From the NCBI RefSeq assembly GCF_004337505.1, contig NZ_SJZI01000001.1:62001-126000 (forward strand): 64,000 nucleotides of DNA, read 5' to 3'. The notes beneath the pieces were generated by a model. It was given only the letters and a program-made list of their open reading frames with translations. It was not told where the DNA came from and did no database searches. The position numbers and the translations under genes are program-made. The DNA is from Flaviaestuariibacter flavus. Lineage in GTDB: Bacteria; Bacteroidota; Bacteroidia; Chitinophagales; Chitinophagaceae. Of the stretch, positions 1 through 8,645 are shown in pieces (within the stretch, counting starts at the first letter, position 1; each line of letters begins with the position of its first letter).

Positions 1-638
1 GACACGATGAAGGTTTGGGTCTGGTAGAAGTTGGTGCGGGTACCAAGCTTGCTTTCGAGGGTCTTGATGCCATTGGTGAGCTTTTCCTCGACCAGCTGCA
101 CCTCGCGCGCCCAGTCGCCATGAAATTGCGTCAGCCAGTATTCGCCGGCGTTGAAATGCAATTGCGCCGAAGCGTATTGCGTCAGCAACACCGGCTTTTT
201 CTCGGTGTTGCGGATCTCCGTCCAGGCTTTGATCACGTCCTCATTTTCATATGCCGTATAATATAGCGTTACCTCGGTACCGTACACCGGATCGCGCAGC
301 AGGATGCTGGTGGTCTGGCTACCTGCGGCGCCGCTGCTTTTGTGCGACACATACCGCAGGTCGAGTGATGGGTTGCCGTCGGCGTGTACCATGCGGATGG
401 CCGGCTCGAACTGGTTTTCCATACCGGCGGTAAGGTAGGCTTCGCGGCCGCCGCTCATCGCGGCGAGCTCGGTTGCAGGCAGTTTTGTTCCGAGGTAGGA
501 TTGCAGAAGGCGCTTGTTACCGGAGACTGTAAGCTGAAGTACGCTGTTGCGCGTTTCCACGGTAATGGGGCCCACGGTCTGTGCGCGGAGCAGCAGCGGC
601 ACCAGGCCCGCCAGGAGCAGGCTAAGTAAGTTTTTCAT
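1..638 (-). CDS. Alpha-galactosidase, GH36 family, N-terminal part (cut by window edge)
   Basis: Open frame on the reverse strand from ATG at 636-638 that runs off the left edge, so only about 212 N-terminal residues are present. It begins with a signal peptide (MKNLLSLLLAGLVPLLLRAQ). Next comes the beta-sandwich seen at the front of bacterial GH36 alpha-galactosidases, recognisable from 'VTLYYTAYENEDVIKAWTEI' and the segment 'LHFNAGEYWLTQFHGDWARE'. The catalytic barrel would lie outside the window. Family enzymes release terminal alpha-galactose from oligosaccharides. Its closeness to the fucose operon and a GH3 enzyme suggests a shared role in plant or host glycan use; that is inference. 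Confidence 0.82.
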   Translation of the reverse strand, partial: MKNLLSLLLAGLVPLLLRAQTVGPITVETRNSVLQLTVSGNKRLLQSYLGTKLPATELAAMSGGREAYLTAGMENQFEPAIRMVHADGNPSLDLRYVSHKSSGAAGSQTTSILLRDPVYGTEVTLYYTAYENEDVIKAWTEIRNTEKKPVLLTQYASAQLHFNAGEYWLTQFHGDWAREVQLVEEKLTNGIKTLESKLGTRTNFYQTQTFIV

Positions 639-678
639 ACAGCAAAGAATTAGTGGCTGAGATTGGATGCAAAGCAAG

Positions 679-710
679 AAAGGGCCGGCATAGCGATGCC
701 TCCGGCCTTT
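679..710 (-). terminator. Rho-independent terminator after the AraC gene
   Basis: Imperfect GC-rich hairpin: AAAGGCC pairs with GGCCCTTT outside, and GGCAT/ATGCC forms a perfect inner stem around AGCG. Read on the reverse strand it is followed by a pyrimidine-rich tract (CTTGCTTTG). It lies about 35 bp past the stop of the AraC gene and before the GH36 gene, which fits termination between them. Confidence 0.55.
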
Positions 711-744
711 GCCCAATCATTCACTCATTTTGGCATTGCGCGCA

Positions 745-1617
745 TTACTGCTTCGAAACAAATTCTTTCTGATAGGCGAGGGGGCTTTTGCCGGTGATGG
801 CCTTGAAATATTTGTGGAAGCTCGTAAAGTTGTTGAAGCCGCTCTCATAGCAAAGCCGCTTGATGCATTCGTTATTCTCGATGAGCAGCTTGCAGGCATG
901 CCCCACGCGTAGCTCAATGAGGAACTGCGAATAGGTTTTGCGGGTGCGCGACTTGAAGTAGCGGCAGAAGGAGTTGGGGCTGATATTGGCCACTTCGGCG
1001 ATCTCTTCGAGCTGGATCTTGCGCTTGAAGTTTTTCACCGAGTATTCATAGATGGCGTTGATGCGATCGTTTTCCGCCTCCAGGTGATCGGGCTTGAAGC
1101 CGATAGAGGAAAGGGTCACGAGTTGCTTGCAGTTGGCGATCACCGAGAGGGCTTCCATGAGCAGGATGATACGCTGCGGGCCTTCTGCATGCAGTAATTG
1201 CTCAAGGAGCTCGGCCACGCGCTCACGGGTGCCGCCGGTCACCTGGATGCCGCGTTTTGCTTTTTCCAGCACGGTGCGGATGGCGGCATTCTCCGGGAGG
1301 TCAAGAAAGTCGGCTCCCCAGAATTGCTCCTCGAAATGAGATACGCGCACATCGGCCTGCGCCGGGGCGGGGTCGTCGAAATAAGCATCGTCGAAGCGCC
1401 AGTAATGCGGGAGGTTGGCTCCAACCAGCACCACGTCGCCTGCCTGGAAATGCTTGATGCTGTCGCCGATGAACTGCGTGCCTTCGCCTTGCTTGAAATG
1501 AATCAGTTCAATTTCGCGGTGATAATGCCAGCGGTTATTGACATGCGGAACCAGGTCGCGGCGTACACTAAAGGATCGGTCCGGGCCCTTGGATACCTTG
1601 AAAAGTTGAGGTCTCAT
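745..1617 (-). CDS. AraC-family transcriptional regulator with N-terminal cupin
   Basis: 290 residues. The N-terminal part (about 20-110) is a cupin-like ligand-binding domain ('HYHREIELIHFKQGEG', 'GDVVLVGANLPHYW'). The C-terminal 100 residues hold the two helix-turn-helix units of AraC/XylS proteins ('LEEIAEVANISPNSFCRYF' and the segment around 'CYESGFNNFTSFHKYFK'). The gene is transcribed away from the fucose operon across a 251-bp gap, the usual place for a local regulator. I infer it senses L-fucose or a pathway intermediate and activates the operon. The ligand cannot be read from the sequence. Confidence 0.9.
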   Translation of the reverse strand: MRPQLFKVSKGPDRSFSVRRDLVPHVNNRWHYHREIELIHFKQGEGTQFIGDSIKHFQAGDVVLVGANLPHYWRFDDAYFDDPAPAQADVRVSHFEEQFWGADFLDLPENAAIRTVLEKAKRGIQVTGGTRERVAELLEQLLHAEGPQRIILLMEALSVIANCKQLVTLSSIGFKPDHLEAENDRINAIYEYSVKNFKRKIQLEEIAEVANISPNSFCRYFKSRTRKTYSQFLIELRVGHACKLLIENNECIKRLCYESGFNNFTSFHKYFKAITGKSPLAYQKEFVSKQ

Positions 1618-1868
1618 TCAGCTTTTTTGACTAACAATCGTTGGAAAATACGGATATGATGCCAAATTAGCTTATTAATTTGTTCTATCAAAATAATTTC
1701 ACATGCGTTTCCGGGTGGTTTTTTGGCGCCGGTTTGGAGGCATGCTAAAATAGTTGAACGAATAGACAATCGCCTGTATCGTAAAAAAAGCCTTTCTTTC
1801 TTTTTTTGTAATCGCGGCATCTGCGAGCATCGATCCATGTCCCTACCTGCCGCTCCAATTCTTGCTGT
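1618..1868. promoter_or_regulatory. Divergent intergenic region between AraC gene and fucP
   Basis: 251-bp AT-rich spacer that must carry the start signals for both the regulator and the fucose operon. The TTAATTTG string near 1676 differs by one base from the Bacteroidota -7 consensus TAnnTTTG, but I find no well-spaced -33 TTG, so I do not assign a promoter. A T-rich block at about 1787-1808 precedes the fucP start. No RNA gene is visible. Confidence 0.4.
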
Positions 1869-3164
1869 ATGAAACAAAACCGGAGCTACACGATTCCAAT
1901 TATCCTGGTCACTTCCCTTTTCTTTCTCTGGGCCTTCCTGCATAATATCAACCCGATCCTGATCCCGCACCTGCGTAAAGCCTGCCAGCTTTCCGATACA
2001 CAGTCGGCTTTCATCGATACGGCCGTTTACCTGGCTTATTTTACCATCGCTCTTCCCGCGGGTTTTTTCATGCAACGCTTCGGCTATAAGAAAGGCATTC
2101 TTTTCGGCCTGCTTCTGTACGGTGTCGGCGCCCTCCTGTTTCTGCCGGCCGCATCGAGCCGCAACTACGCGCTGTTCCTGGGCGCGCTTTTCGTGATCGC
2201 CGCCGGTGCCACCTTCCTCGAAACGGTGGCCAACCCTTATATGACCAAGCTGGGGGATGAGCGCGATGGTGCCCGTCGCCTCAACTTCGCACAGTCCTTC
2301 AATGGCGTAGGAGCTTTCCTGGCACCCATCATCGGCGGCAAATTCATTCTTTCCGGCATCGAGCATACACCCGCCGAACTGCAGCAGATGGCGGCGGGTG
2401 GCCAGCTGAACACCTACCTGCAATCGGAAGCCGACACGGTGCGTACGCCCTACCTGGTGATCGCCGCCGGCGTGCTGCTGCTGCTGGCACTCTTCGCCGC
2501 ATCGCGCCTGCCCGAGACCGGCGCGCCCGCACGCGACAGCAAAGCGCCGCGTTTTTCACTGAAAGTGCTGCGCATGCCCCAGGTGGCCTGGGCGGTTGTT
2601 GCGCAATTCTTTTATGTAGGCGCACAGGTAGGCGTCGGCAGCTTTTTTATTCGCTTTGCCAAGCAGGCTATGGCGCTTCCGGAAAAGGACGCCGCTTACT
2701 GGTGGGGTTATATCGCCATGGTTGGCTTTATGGCGGGCCGTTTTGTCGGCACCTTCCTGATGAAATATATCCGTGCGGAGCGCCTGCTGGCACTCTATGC
2801 GTTCCTCAGCATCCTGTTGTTGATGGTAGCGGTATTCACGCAGGGCAAGCTTGCGGTGTATGCGCTCATGGCCGTTCCTTTCTTTATGTCCATCATGTTC
2901 CCTACCATATTCGCGCTCGGTGTAAAAGGCCTTGGCGAGGAAACCAAGATCGCCTCTTCCTTCATCATCATGTCGATCGTTGGTGGCGCGTTCTTCCCAT
3001 TGATCATGGGTGCTATTTCCGACGCCTCGGGTAGCATTCAGTTCGGCTACCTGGTGCCTGCCGCCTGCATTGCAGTAGTGCTTTTGTTTGCGCTCCGCCG
3101 CAATGAAAAGGTCCGCAATGGAAAGGCAGCCGCACCTGCCGATGTATTAGCTTATGCTCACTAG
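1869..3164 (+). CDS. fucP: L-fucose:H+ symporter (major facilitator superfamily, FucP type)
   Basis: 431 residues with about 12 hydrophobic segments. The opening (MKQNRSYTIPIILVTSLFFLW, then 'AFLHNINPILIPHLRK') and 'ETVANPYMTKLGDE' are typical of the FucP/fucose permease branch of MFS sugar transporters. It should bring L-fucose across the inner membrane with protons. It is the first gene of the operon and stands directly before a mutarotase and a complete set of fucose-oxidising enzymes, which supports the substrate. Related carriers of this branch take up galactose, glucose or N-acetylglucosamine, so substrate assignment leans on context. Confidence 0.88.
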   Translation: MKQNRSYTIPIILVTSLFFLWAFLHNINPILIPHLRKACQLSDTQSAFIDTAVYLAYFTIALPAGFFMQRFGYKKGILFGLLLYGVGALLFLPAASSRNYALFLGALFVIAAGATFLETVANPYMTKLGDERDGARRLNFAQSFNGVGAFLAPIIGGKFILSGIEHTPAELQQMAAGGQLNTYLQSEADTVRTPYLVIAAGVLLLLALFAASRLPETGAPARDSKAPRFSLKVLRMPQVAWAVVAQFFYVGAQVGVGSFFIRFAKQAMALPEKDAAYWWGYIAMVGFMAGRFVGTFLMKYIRAERLLALYAFLSILLLMVAVFTQGKLAVYALMAVPFFMSIMFPTIFALGVKGLGEETKIASSFIIMSIVGGAFFPLIMGAISDASGSIQFGYLVPAACIAVVLLFALRRNEKVRNGKAAAPADVLAYAH

Positions 3165-3168
3165 ACCT

Positions 3169-3513
3169 ATGAAACGCTACTGCCTGACGCTTGACCTGAA
3201 AGACGATCCGCAACTTATTGCCGAATACGAAGCGCATCACCGCGCCGTGTGGCCCGAAGTGCTGCGCTCCATCCACGAGTCCGGCATCACCGACATGCAG
3301 ATATACCGGCTCGGGGCGCGCATGGTGATGATTATGGAAACAACCGATGCTTTTGACTTTTCAAAAAAAGCCGCGGCCGACAGCAGCAACGGGCGGGTGC
3401 AGGAATGGGAGGCCCTCATGTGGCGCTACCAGCAGGCCCTTCCCGGGTCGGCGCCGGGAGAGAAGTGGAAACTGATGGAGAACATTTTTGAATTAAACGC
3501 ATTTGAGATATGA
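3169..3513 (+). CDS. Deoxyhexose mutarotase (RhaM/L-fucose mutarotase family)
   Basis: 114 residues from ATG at 3169. An in-frame ATG at 3154 lies inside fucP and is less likely because the family begins with a short 'MKRYCLTLDL' strand. The signature 'EYEAHHRAVWPEVL' carries the conserved Tyr/His and VWPE residues of the RhaM-like dimeric alpha/beta-barrel mutarotases. The enzyme interconverts alpha and beta anomers of the imported sugar so that the dehydrogenase can act quickly. The stop overlaps the start of the next gene (ATGA at 3510-3513), indicating translational coupling. The neighbours point to L-fucose rather than L-rhamnose. Confidence 0.88.
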   Translation: MKRYCLTLDLKDDPQLIAEYEAHHRAVWPEVLRSIHESGITDMQIYRLGARMVMIMETTDAFDFSKKAAADSSNGRVQEWEALMWRYQQALPGSAPGEKWKLMENIFELNAFEI

Positions 3514-5168
3514 CGGGTAAAGAGGAGAACGGTGTGCAGGCATTTGTCAGGATACACCCGAACGACAATGTGATGGTCGCCCTGCGCGATCTTCCTGCGG
3601 GAGCGAAATTTTCAATCAACCACGAGGAGCTCCAGCTTCGCGAGAACGTGGCAGCGAAGCATAAGTTCTTCGTTCACGACCTGGCGGCCGGCGATGATAT
3701 CATCATGTACGGAACGCTTGTTGGAAAGGCCCAGGATGCCATTCCCCGCGGGAGCCTCATGACGACCTCCAATACCAAACATGCAGCCGGCGATTATGCC
3801 TACCAGGGCTTCCGCGACGACTGGAAGCGGCCCGATATTTCTTCGTTCCGCAACCGCACCTTCCAGGGCTATCACCGCAACGACGGGCGTGTGGGCACGG
3901 CCAACTACTGGCTGTTCATTCCCACCGTGTTCTGCGAGAACCGCAACCTGGATGTTATTAAAGAGGCTTTGCACCGCGAGCTGGGCTATGCATCCACGGA
4001 CAAATACCAACAGTACACCCGGCGGGTGCTCGATGCCTTTGAGCAGGGTGCCGATATCAACGAGCTTGACCTGCTTCCTTCGCAACATCCGAAGGAGCGT
4101 TATTTTAAAAATATCGACGGCATCAAGTTCCTCAACCACTCCGGCGGATGTGGCGGAACCCGCCAGGACGCCGCTACGCTGAGCCAGTTGCTTGGCGCAT
4201 ATGCCGATCACCCGAATGTGGGCGGCGTAACGATCCTGAGCCTGGGCTGCCAGCACCTGCAAACGGAATATTTTATCGACGACCTGCGCAGGCGTAACCC
4301 CGGTTTCGACAAGCCGCTGCTCGTGTTCGAGCAGCAGAAGGCGCAAAGCGAAGAGCAGATGATCTGCGCGGCCATCCGGCAAACGATTCAGGGTATGGCG
4401 GAACTCAATAAACAGGAACGCGGTCCGGCACCACTCAGTGCGCTCACCATCGGTGTGAAATGCGGCGGATCCGACGGCTTCAGCGGCATTTCAGCTAACC
4501 CCGCCATCGGCCATACCTCCGACCTGTTGGTGGCCCTCGGCGGCAAGGTGCTGCTGGCGGAATTCCCCGAACTGTGCGGCGCCGAGCAGGACCTGGTGAG
4601 CCGTTGTGTGAACAAGGACATCGCCGGCAGGTTCATCCACCTGATGGAATCGTACAACGAGATGGCCCGCAGGGTAGGCTCGGGCTTCGATATGAATCCC
4701 TCTCCCGGCAATATCAAGGACGGACTCATTACCGATGCCATCAAGAGCGCCGGCGCGGCCCGCAAGGGTGGCACCTCGCCCGTGGTGGATGTGCTCGACT
4801 ATACGGAGCCGGCAACCAAGCCTGGCCTGAGCCTCGTGTGTACACCCGGCAACGACGTGGAAGCCACCACCGGCAAAGCCGCATCGGGCGCTACGCTCAT
4901 TCTCTTTACCACCGGCCTGGGCACGCCCACCGGCAACCCGGTAGCTCCGACGATAAAGATCGCCACCAACAGCTCGCTGGCAAGACGCATGAGCGACATC
5001 ATCGACATCGATACCGGGCCCATCATCAGCGGCGAGAAAAGCATCGAGGAAATGGGCGCCGAGATACTCGAGTATTGCATCCGCGCAGCAAGTGGCGAGG
5101 TAACGCCCAAAGCCGTGCTGCTGGGACAGGATGATTTCATTCCCTGGAAAAGAGGGGTTTCGCTATAA
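3510..5168 (+). CDS. UxaA/altronate-dehydratase-family enzyme, probable L-fuconate dehydratase
   Basis: 552 residues. Residues about 11-90 form a SAF domain and about 110-545 the UxaA catalytic domain, with 'DGRVGTANYW', 'HSGGCGGTRQD', 'KCGGSDGFSG' and 'AEFPELCGAEQD'. The family removes water from sugar acids using iron. In this operon the expected substrate is L-fuconate, giving 2-keto-3-deoxy-L-fuconate. In Xanthomonas this step is done by an unrelated enolase-superfamily enzyme. The Campylobacter jejuni fucose island carries UxaA-like genes next to fucP, SDR, amidohydrolase and mutarotase genes, which is the better precedent. Altronate itself is unlikely because no hexuronate genes are nearby. 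Confidence 0.85.
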   Translation: MTGKEENGVQAFVRIHPNDNVMVALRDLPAGAKFSINHEELQLRENVAAKHKFFVHDLAAGDDIIMYGTLVGKAQDAIPRGSLMTTSNTKHAAGDYAYQGFRDDWKRPDISSFRNRTFQGYHRNDGRVGTANYWLFIPTVFCENRNLDVIKEALHRELGYASTDKYQQYTRRVLDAFEQGADINELDLLPSQHPKERYFKNIDGIKFLNHSGGCGGTRQDAATLSQLLGAYADHPNVGGVTILSLGCQHLQTEYFIDDLRRRNPGFDKPLLVFEQQKAQSEEQMICAAIRQTIQGMAELNKQERGPAPLSALTIGVKCGGSDGFSGISANPAIGHTSDLLVALGGKVLLAEFPELCGAEQDLVSRCVNKDIAGRFIHLMESYNEMARRVGSGFDMNPSPGNIKDGLITDAIKSAGAARKGGTSPVVDVLDYTEPATKPGLSLVCTPGNDVEATTGKAASGATLILFTTGLGTPTGNPVAPTIKIATNSSLARRMSDIIDIDTGPIISGEKSIEEMGAEILEYCIRAASGEVTPKAVLLGQDDFIPWKRGVSL

Positions 5169-5178
5169 AAACAAACAG

Positions 5179-5943
5179 ATGTTTCGACTGGATGGAAAAA
5201 CAGCTGCAGTCACTGGTAGTGGCAGCGGCATTGGAAAGGCCGTAGCTACACTTTTTGCGCAGCAGGGCGCCACCGTGCAACTCGTCGACCGCAATGAAGA
5301 CGCTGCGCGCGCCGCGGCAGAAGAGATCGGAGCGGCAGGCGGCCGGGCCCTGCCGAAGGCTTGCGACGTCACGCGCCAGGAAGAAGTGGCCGACCTGTTT
5401 GCGAAAATCGGCCCGGTTGATATCCTGGTCAATAGCGCCGGAGTATCTCATATCGGCAACCTCGAATCTACCACCGAGGCCGACCTGGACCGCCTGTACC
5501 AGGTCAATGTAAAAGGCACCTATAACGCCATGCGGTCGGCTGTGGCCGGTATGCGCACGCAGAAAAGGGGCGTCATCCTGAACCTGGCTTCTATTGCAAA
5601 CAACGTGGGTCTTGCCGACCGCTTTGCCTATTCGATGAGCAAAGGCGCCGTGTACGCCATGACCCTTTCGGTGGCCCGCGACTACCTCGCTGAAGGCATC
5701 CGCTGCAACTGTATTTCCCCGGCGCGGGTACATACCCCGTTCGTAGACGGATTCATCGCGGCCAACTATCCCGGCCGCGAGCAGGAGATGTTCGAAAAGC
5801 TTTCCCGCTCACAACCGATCGGCCGTATGGCCAAACCGGCGGAGATCGCGGCACTGGTGCTCTACCTCTGCTCCGACGAGGCTTCGTTCATCACCGGTTG
5901 CGATTACCCGATCGACGGCGGTTTTATCAAGCTCAATAACTGA
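5179..5943 (+). CDS. SDR oxidoreductase, probable 2-keto-3-deoxy-L-fuconate dehydrogenase
   Basis: 254 residues from ATG at 5179 (MFRLDGKTAAVTGSGSGIG). The longer frame from 5131 starts inside the dehydratase gene and adds a non-family extension. It is a classical short-chain dehydrogenase: the TGSGSGIGKA NAD(P)-binding loop, NSAG, a catalytic serine in 'NLASIANNVG', and an intact YSMSK (YxxxK) motif. By position and pathway logic it oxidises 2-keto-3-deoxy-L-fuconate to the 2,4-diketo acid that the FAH-family hydrolase then cleaves. The fucose operon holds a second SDR, so the division of labour is inferred. This one has the complete catalytic set. Confidence 0.85.
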   Translation: MFRLDGKTAAVTGSGSGIGKAVATLFAQQGATVQLVDRNEDAARAAAEEIGAAGGRALPKACDVTRQEEVADLFAKIGPVDILVNSAGVSHIGNLESTTEADLDRLYQVNVKGTYNAMRSAVAGMRTQKRGVILNLASIANNVGLADRFAYSMSKGAVYAMTLSVARDYLAEGIRCNCISPARVHTPFVDGFIAANYPGREQEMFEKLSRSQPIGRMAKPAEIAALVLYLCSDEASFITGCDYPIDGGFIKLNN

Positions 5944-6671
5944 TGCGCGTCGGCCTGTTCATTCCCTGTTACATCAATCAGCTTTATCCCGATGTGGCAC
6001 GGGCAACCTTATCCCTGCTCGAAAAAGCCGGTTGCAACGTTGTATACCCGCTCGGGCAAACCTGCTGCGGGCAGCCAATGGCAAACGCCGGCTTTGCTTC
6101 GTATACAGGCGGCTGCAACCGTAATTTTATCGGGAATTTTTCCGGCTTCGATCACATTGTCGTGCCTTCGGGCAGTTGTGCGCTGCACATCCGCGAACAC
6201 CTGCACGACCAGGATGAAGCACTCGCCGCCGCCATACGCGGACGGGTTTTCGAGCTCACCGAATTTTTGACCGATGTTCTTCATTACGCGGTGCAGGCGC
6301 GTTTCCCGCACCGGGTAGGATTACATATCAGTTGTCATGGCCAGCGCATGCTGGGTCTCGCTTCGATGTCGGAGCGGATGGAGCCGTCCTTCTCCAAGGC
6401 AGAAGCATTGCTGCAGCAGGTAGAAGGGCTGCAGTTGCTGCTTCCGGAGCGCCGCGACGAATGCTGTGGCTTTGGCGGCACTTTTTGCGTGACCGAGGAA
6501 GCCGTGTCGGTAGCCATGGGCAGCGACCGGGAGGAACAGCACGAGCGCAACCAGGTTGATTTTATCACCGGCGGCGATGTCAGCTGCCTCATGCACCTGG
6601 AGGGAATCCTGAAGCGCAGAAACAGTCCGGTGCGTATTGTTCACATCGCTGAAATACTGGATGCGGAATGA
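5943..6671 (+). CDS. lutA: L-lactate utilisation protein LutA (LldE), CCG-domain subunit
   Basis: 242 residues. Two cysteine-rich CCG domains are visible: 'CCGQPMANAGF' at about residue 41 and 'CCGFGGTFCV' at about 174, the pattern shared with heterodisulfide reductase and glycolate oxidase subunits. LutA works with LutB and LutC to oxidise L-lactate to pyruvate. The start ATG shares its A with the previous stop (TGATG at 5941-5945), so translation is coupled. Embedding Lut genes inside a fucose operon makes sense because the diketo-acid hydrolase releases L-lactate. Confidence 0.93.
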   Translation: MRVGLFIPCYINQLYPDVARATLSLLEKAGCNVVYPLGQTCCGQPMANAGFASYTGGCNRNFIGNFSGFDHIVVPSGSCALHIREHLHDQDEALAAAIRGRVFELTEFLTDVLHYAVQARFPHRVGLHISCHGQRMLGLASMSERMEPSFSKAEALLQQVEGLQLLLPERRDECCGFGGTFCVTEEAVSVAMGSDREEQHERNQVDFITGGDVSCLMHLEGILKRRNSPVRIVHIAEILDAE

Positions 6672-8038
6672 ACAAGGCGCTTACCCATAGCGAAGCCGCA
6701 GCGGGCTTCCTGCGCGACCCGGAGCGCGCGCGCTGGCACGATGAGACACTCTGGTTTGTTCGCTCCAAGCGTGATGTAGCCGCGCGAACGGTTCCCGGCT
6801 GGGAAGCCCTGCGCGAGCAGGCATCGCGCATCAAAGAACATACGCTGGGCCGGCTGGATGAATACCTGGAGCAGTTCGAGCAGCAGGCAACGGCCAACGG
6901 CATCCGGGTACACTGGGCAGCCGATGGTGCCGAGCACAACCGGATCGTGCACGAACTCCTGCTCCGGCAAGGTGCAAAGCGCATTGTAAAAAGCAAGTCG
7001 ATGCTGACAGAGGAGTGTGGTCTGAACCCCTACCTGGAAGCGCGTGGACTTACGGTAACCGACACCGACCTGGGCGAGTATATCGTGCAGCTGCGCCGGG
7101 AGCATCCCAGTCATATTGTATTGCCCGCCATTCATCTTAAAAAAGAAGATGTCAGCGACACATTTAACCAACACATAGGAACGGAGCGCGGCAATGCCGA
7201 TCCCACCTACCTTACCCGGGCAGCCCGGGCCGTGCTGCGCGAGCGCTTCCTGGAAGCCGATGCGGCAATTACCGGTGTCAATTTTGCAGTTGCCGAAACA
7301 GGTGGTATCGTGATCTGCACCAATGAGGGCAACGCGGATTTCGGGGCACACGCGGCACCCCTGCATATTGCCTGTATGGGTCTTGAAAAGATTATCCCGA
7401 AGGCGGAGCACCTGGGCGTTTTCCTGCGCCTGCTGGCACGCAGCGCCACCGGCCAGTCGATTACCACCTATTCCAGTCATTTTCACCGGCCCCGGCCCGG
7501 CTCCGAGCTTCATATCATTATCGTCGACAATGGACGTACGCAGCAACTGGGCCGCGAGCAATTCCGGGGCTCGCTCAAATGCATCCGTTGCGCTGCCTGT
7601 TTCAATACCTGCCCCGTGTACCGCCGCAGCGGCGGTCACAGCTATCATACAGCGGTGGCTGGCCCCATCGGGTCGATACTGGCGCCGAATCTCGATAGGA
7701 AGGCCAATGCCGACCTGCCTTTCGCGTCAACGCTCTGCGGCTCCTGCACCAACGTGTGCCCGGTGAAGATCAATATTCACGAACAGCTGTGGCACTGGCG
7801 CCAGGAGCTGATGAAGGAAGGACACGGCGGTCTTGCCAAAAAAACCTCGATGAAAGTAATGGCGGCGGTATTGGGCAGCCCTGCCGGCTTCCGGATCAGC
7901 GGCAGCCTGGCGCGCGCTGCGCTTCGTCTGGCGCCCTGGTCGCTCGCCCATAAATGGAACCCCTGGTACCGGGGACGAGAGCTGCCCGATGCGCCCGCAG
8001 AGAGCTTTACGGAATGGTATAAAAAGAACAAGAGATGA
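6668..8038 (+). CDS. lutB: L-lactate utilisation iron-sulfur protein LutB (LldF)
   Basis: 456 residues: an N-terminal LUD domain (about 60-290) followed by two ferredoxin-type motifs, 'CIRCAACFNTCPVY' near 305 and 'CGSCTNVCPV' near 357, and a short C-terminal region. It is the electron-transfer subunit of the LutABC L-lactate oxidase system. Start and stop overlap its neighbours by 4 bp (ATGA) on both sides, so LutA, LutB and LutC are probably made in step. Length and domain order match the family. Confidence 0.94.
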   Translation: MNKALTHSEAAAGFLRDPERARWHDETLWFVRSKRDVAARTVPGWEALREQASRIKEHTLGRLDEYLEQFEQQATANGIRVHWAADGAEHNRIVHELLLRQGAKRIVKSKSMLTEECGLNPYLEARGLTVTDTDLGEYIVQLRREHPSHIVLPAIHLKKEDVSDTFNQHIGTERGNADPTYLTRAARAVLRERFLEADAAITGVNFAVAETGGIVICTNEGNADFGAHAAPLHIACMGLEKIIPKAEHLGVFLRLLARSATGQSITTYSSHFHRPRPGSELHIIIVDNGRTQQLGREQFRGSLKCIRCAACFNTCPVYRRSGGHSYHTAVAGPIGSILAPNLDRKANADLPFASTLCGSCTNVCPVKINIHEQLWHWRQELMKEGHGGLAKKTSMKVMAAVLGSPAGFRISGSLARAALRLAPWSLAHKWNPWYRGRELPDAPAESFTEWYKKNKR

Positions 8039-8631
8039 GCAGCCGCGAATCTATATTGAGCCGCATCCGCGCGAACCGGCCTCCCGGCACCGCGTTGCCC
8101 GAAAGCATCCAGGGGGGAGCGTCGGGCCCGGCACTGTTGAGTCCATTTTCGGCGGTGCTCACCGGTATCGGCGGCCAGGTGCTTACTGCGGGCAGCCTCA
8201 GCGCGGTGCAGGAGGATCTCGACGCCGCTTTCCGCCAGGGGCGGAAAGTAATAAACGGCATACGATCCCTGCAGGGTGCTAACGGAAATGCCTATGCGCA
8301 AATGAGCGGCAGTGACATGGAAGCTGTGGAGGTCCTGTACCTGGAGGGAGCGCTCGGCGTGGCAGAGAATGGTGCTGTCTGGCTTTCGGAAGGGGCGCTG
8401 GTGCACCGGCTGCTGCCTTTTGCGTGCCGGGAGCTTGTGCTGGCGCTGCGCGCAGAATCGATCGTAGCGGACATGCACGAAGCCTATCGCCGCATCCGCA
8501 TCGACGCGGAAGGCTATGGATTATTCATCGCGGGTCCATCCAAAACAGCCGATATTGAGCAGTCGCTCGTCATCGGCGCGCATGGGCCGCTGGCGCTCCG
8601 CGTTTGGGTAATTGACGAAACATTGAAATAA
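8035..8631 (+). CDS. lutC: L-lactate utilisation protein LutC (LldG), LUD-domain subunit
   Basis: 198 residues, a single LUD domain, recognised by 'EVLYLEGALGVAENGAVWL' and 'GYGLFIAGPSKTADIEQSL'. It completes the LutABC set with the two preceding genes and overlaps lutB by 4 bp. The sequence starts with the short helix 'SSRESILSRIRANR' typical of LutC. There is no separate lactate permease or LutR-type repressor nearby, which supports lactate arising inside the cell from fucose breakdown. Confidence 0.92.
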   Translation: MSSRESILSRIRANRPPGTALPESIQGGASGPALLSPFSAVLTGIGGQVLTAGSLSAVQEDLDAAFRQGRKVINGIRSLQGANGNAYAQMSGSDMEAVEVLYLEGALGVAENGAVWLSEGALVHRLLPFACRELVLALRAESIVADMHEAYRRIRIDAEGYGLFIAGPSKTADIEQSLVIGAHGPLALRVWVIDETLK

Positions 8632-8645
8632 TAATCACGCAAACT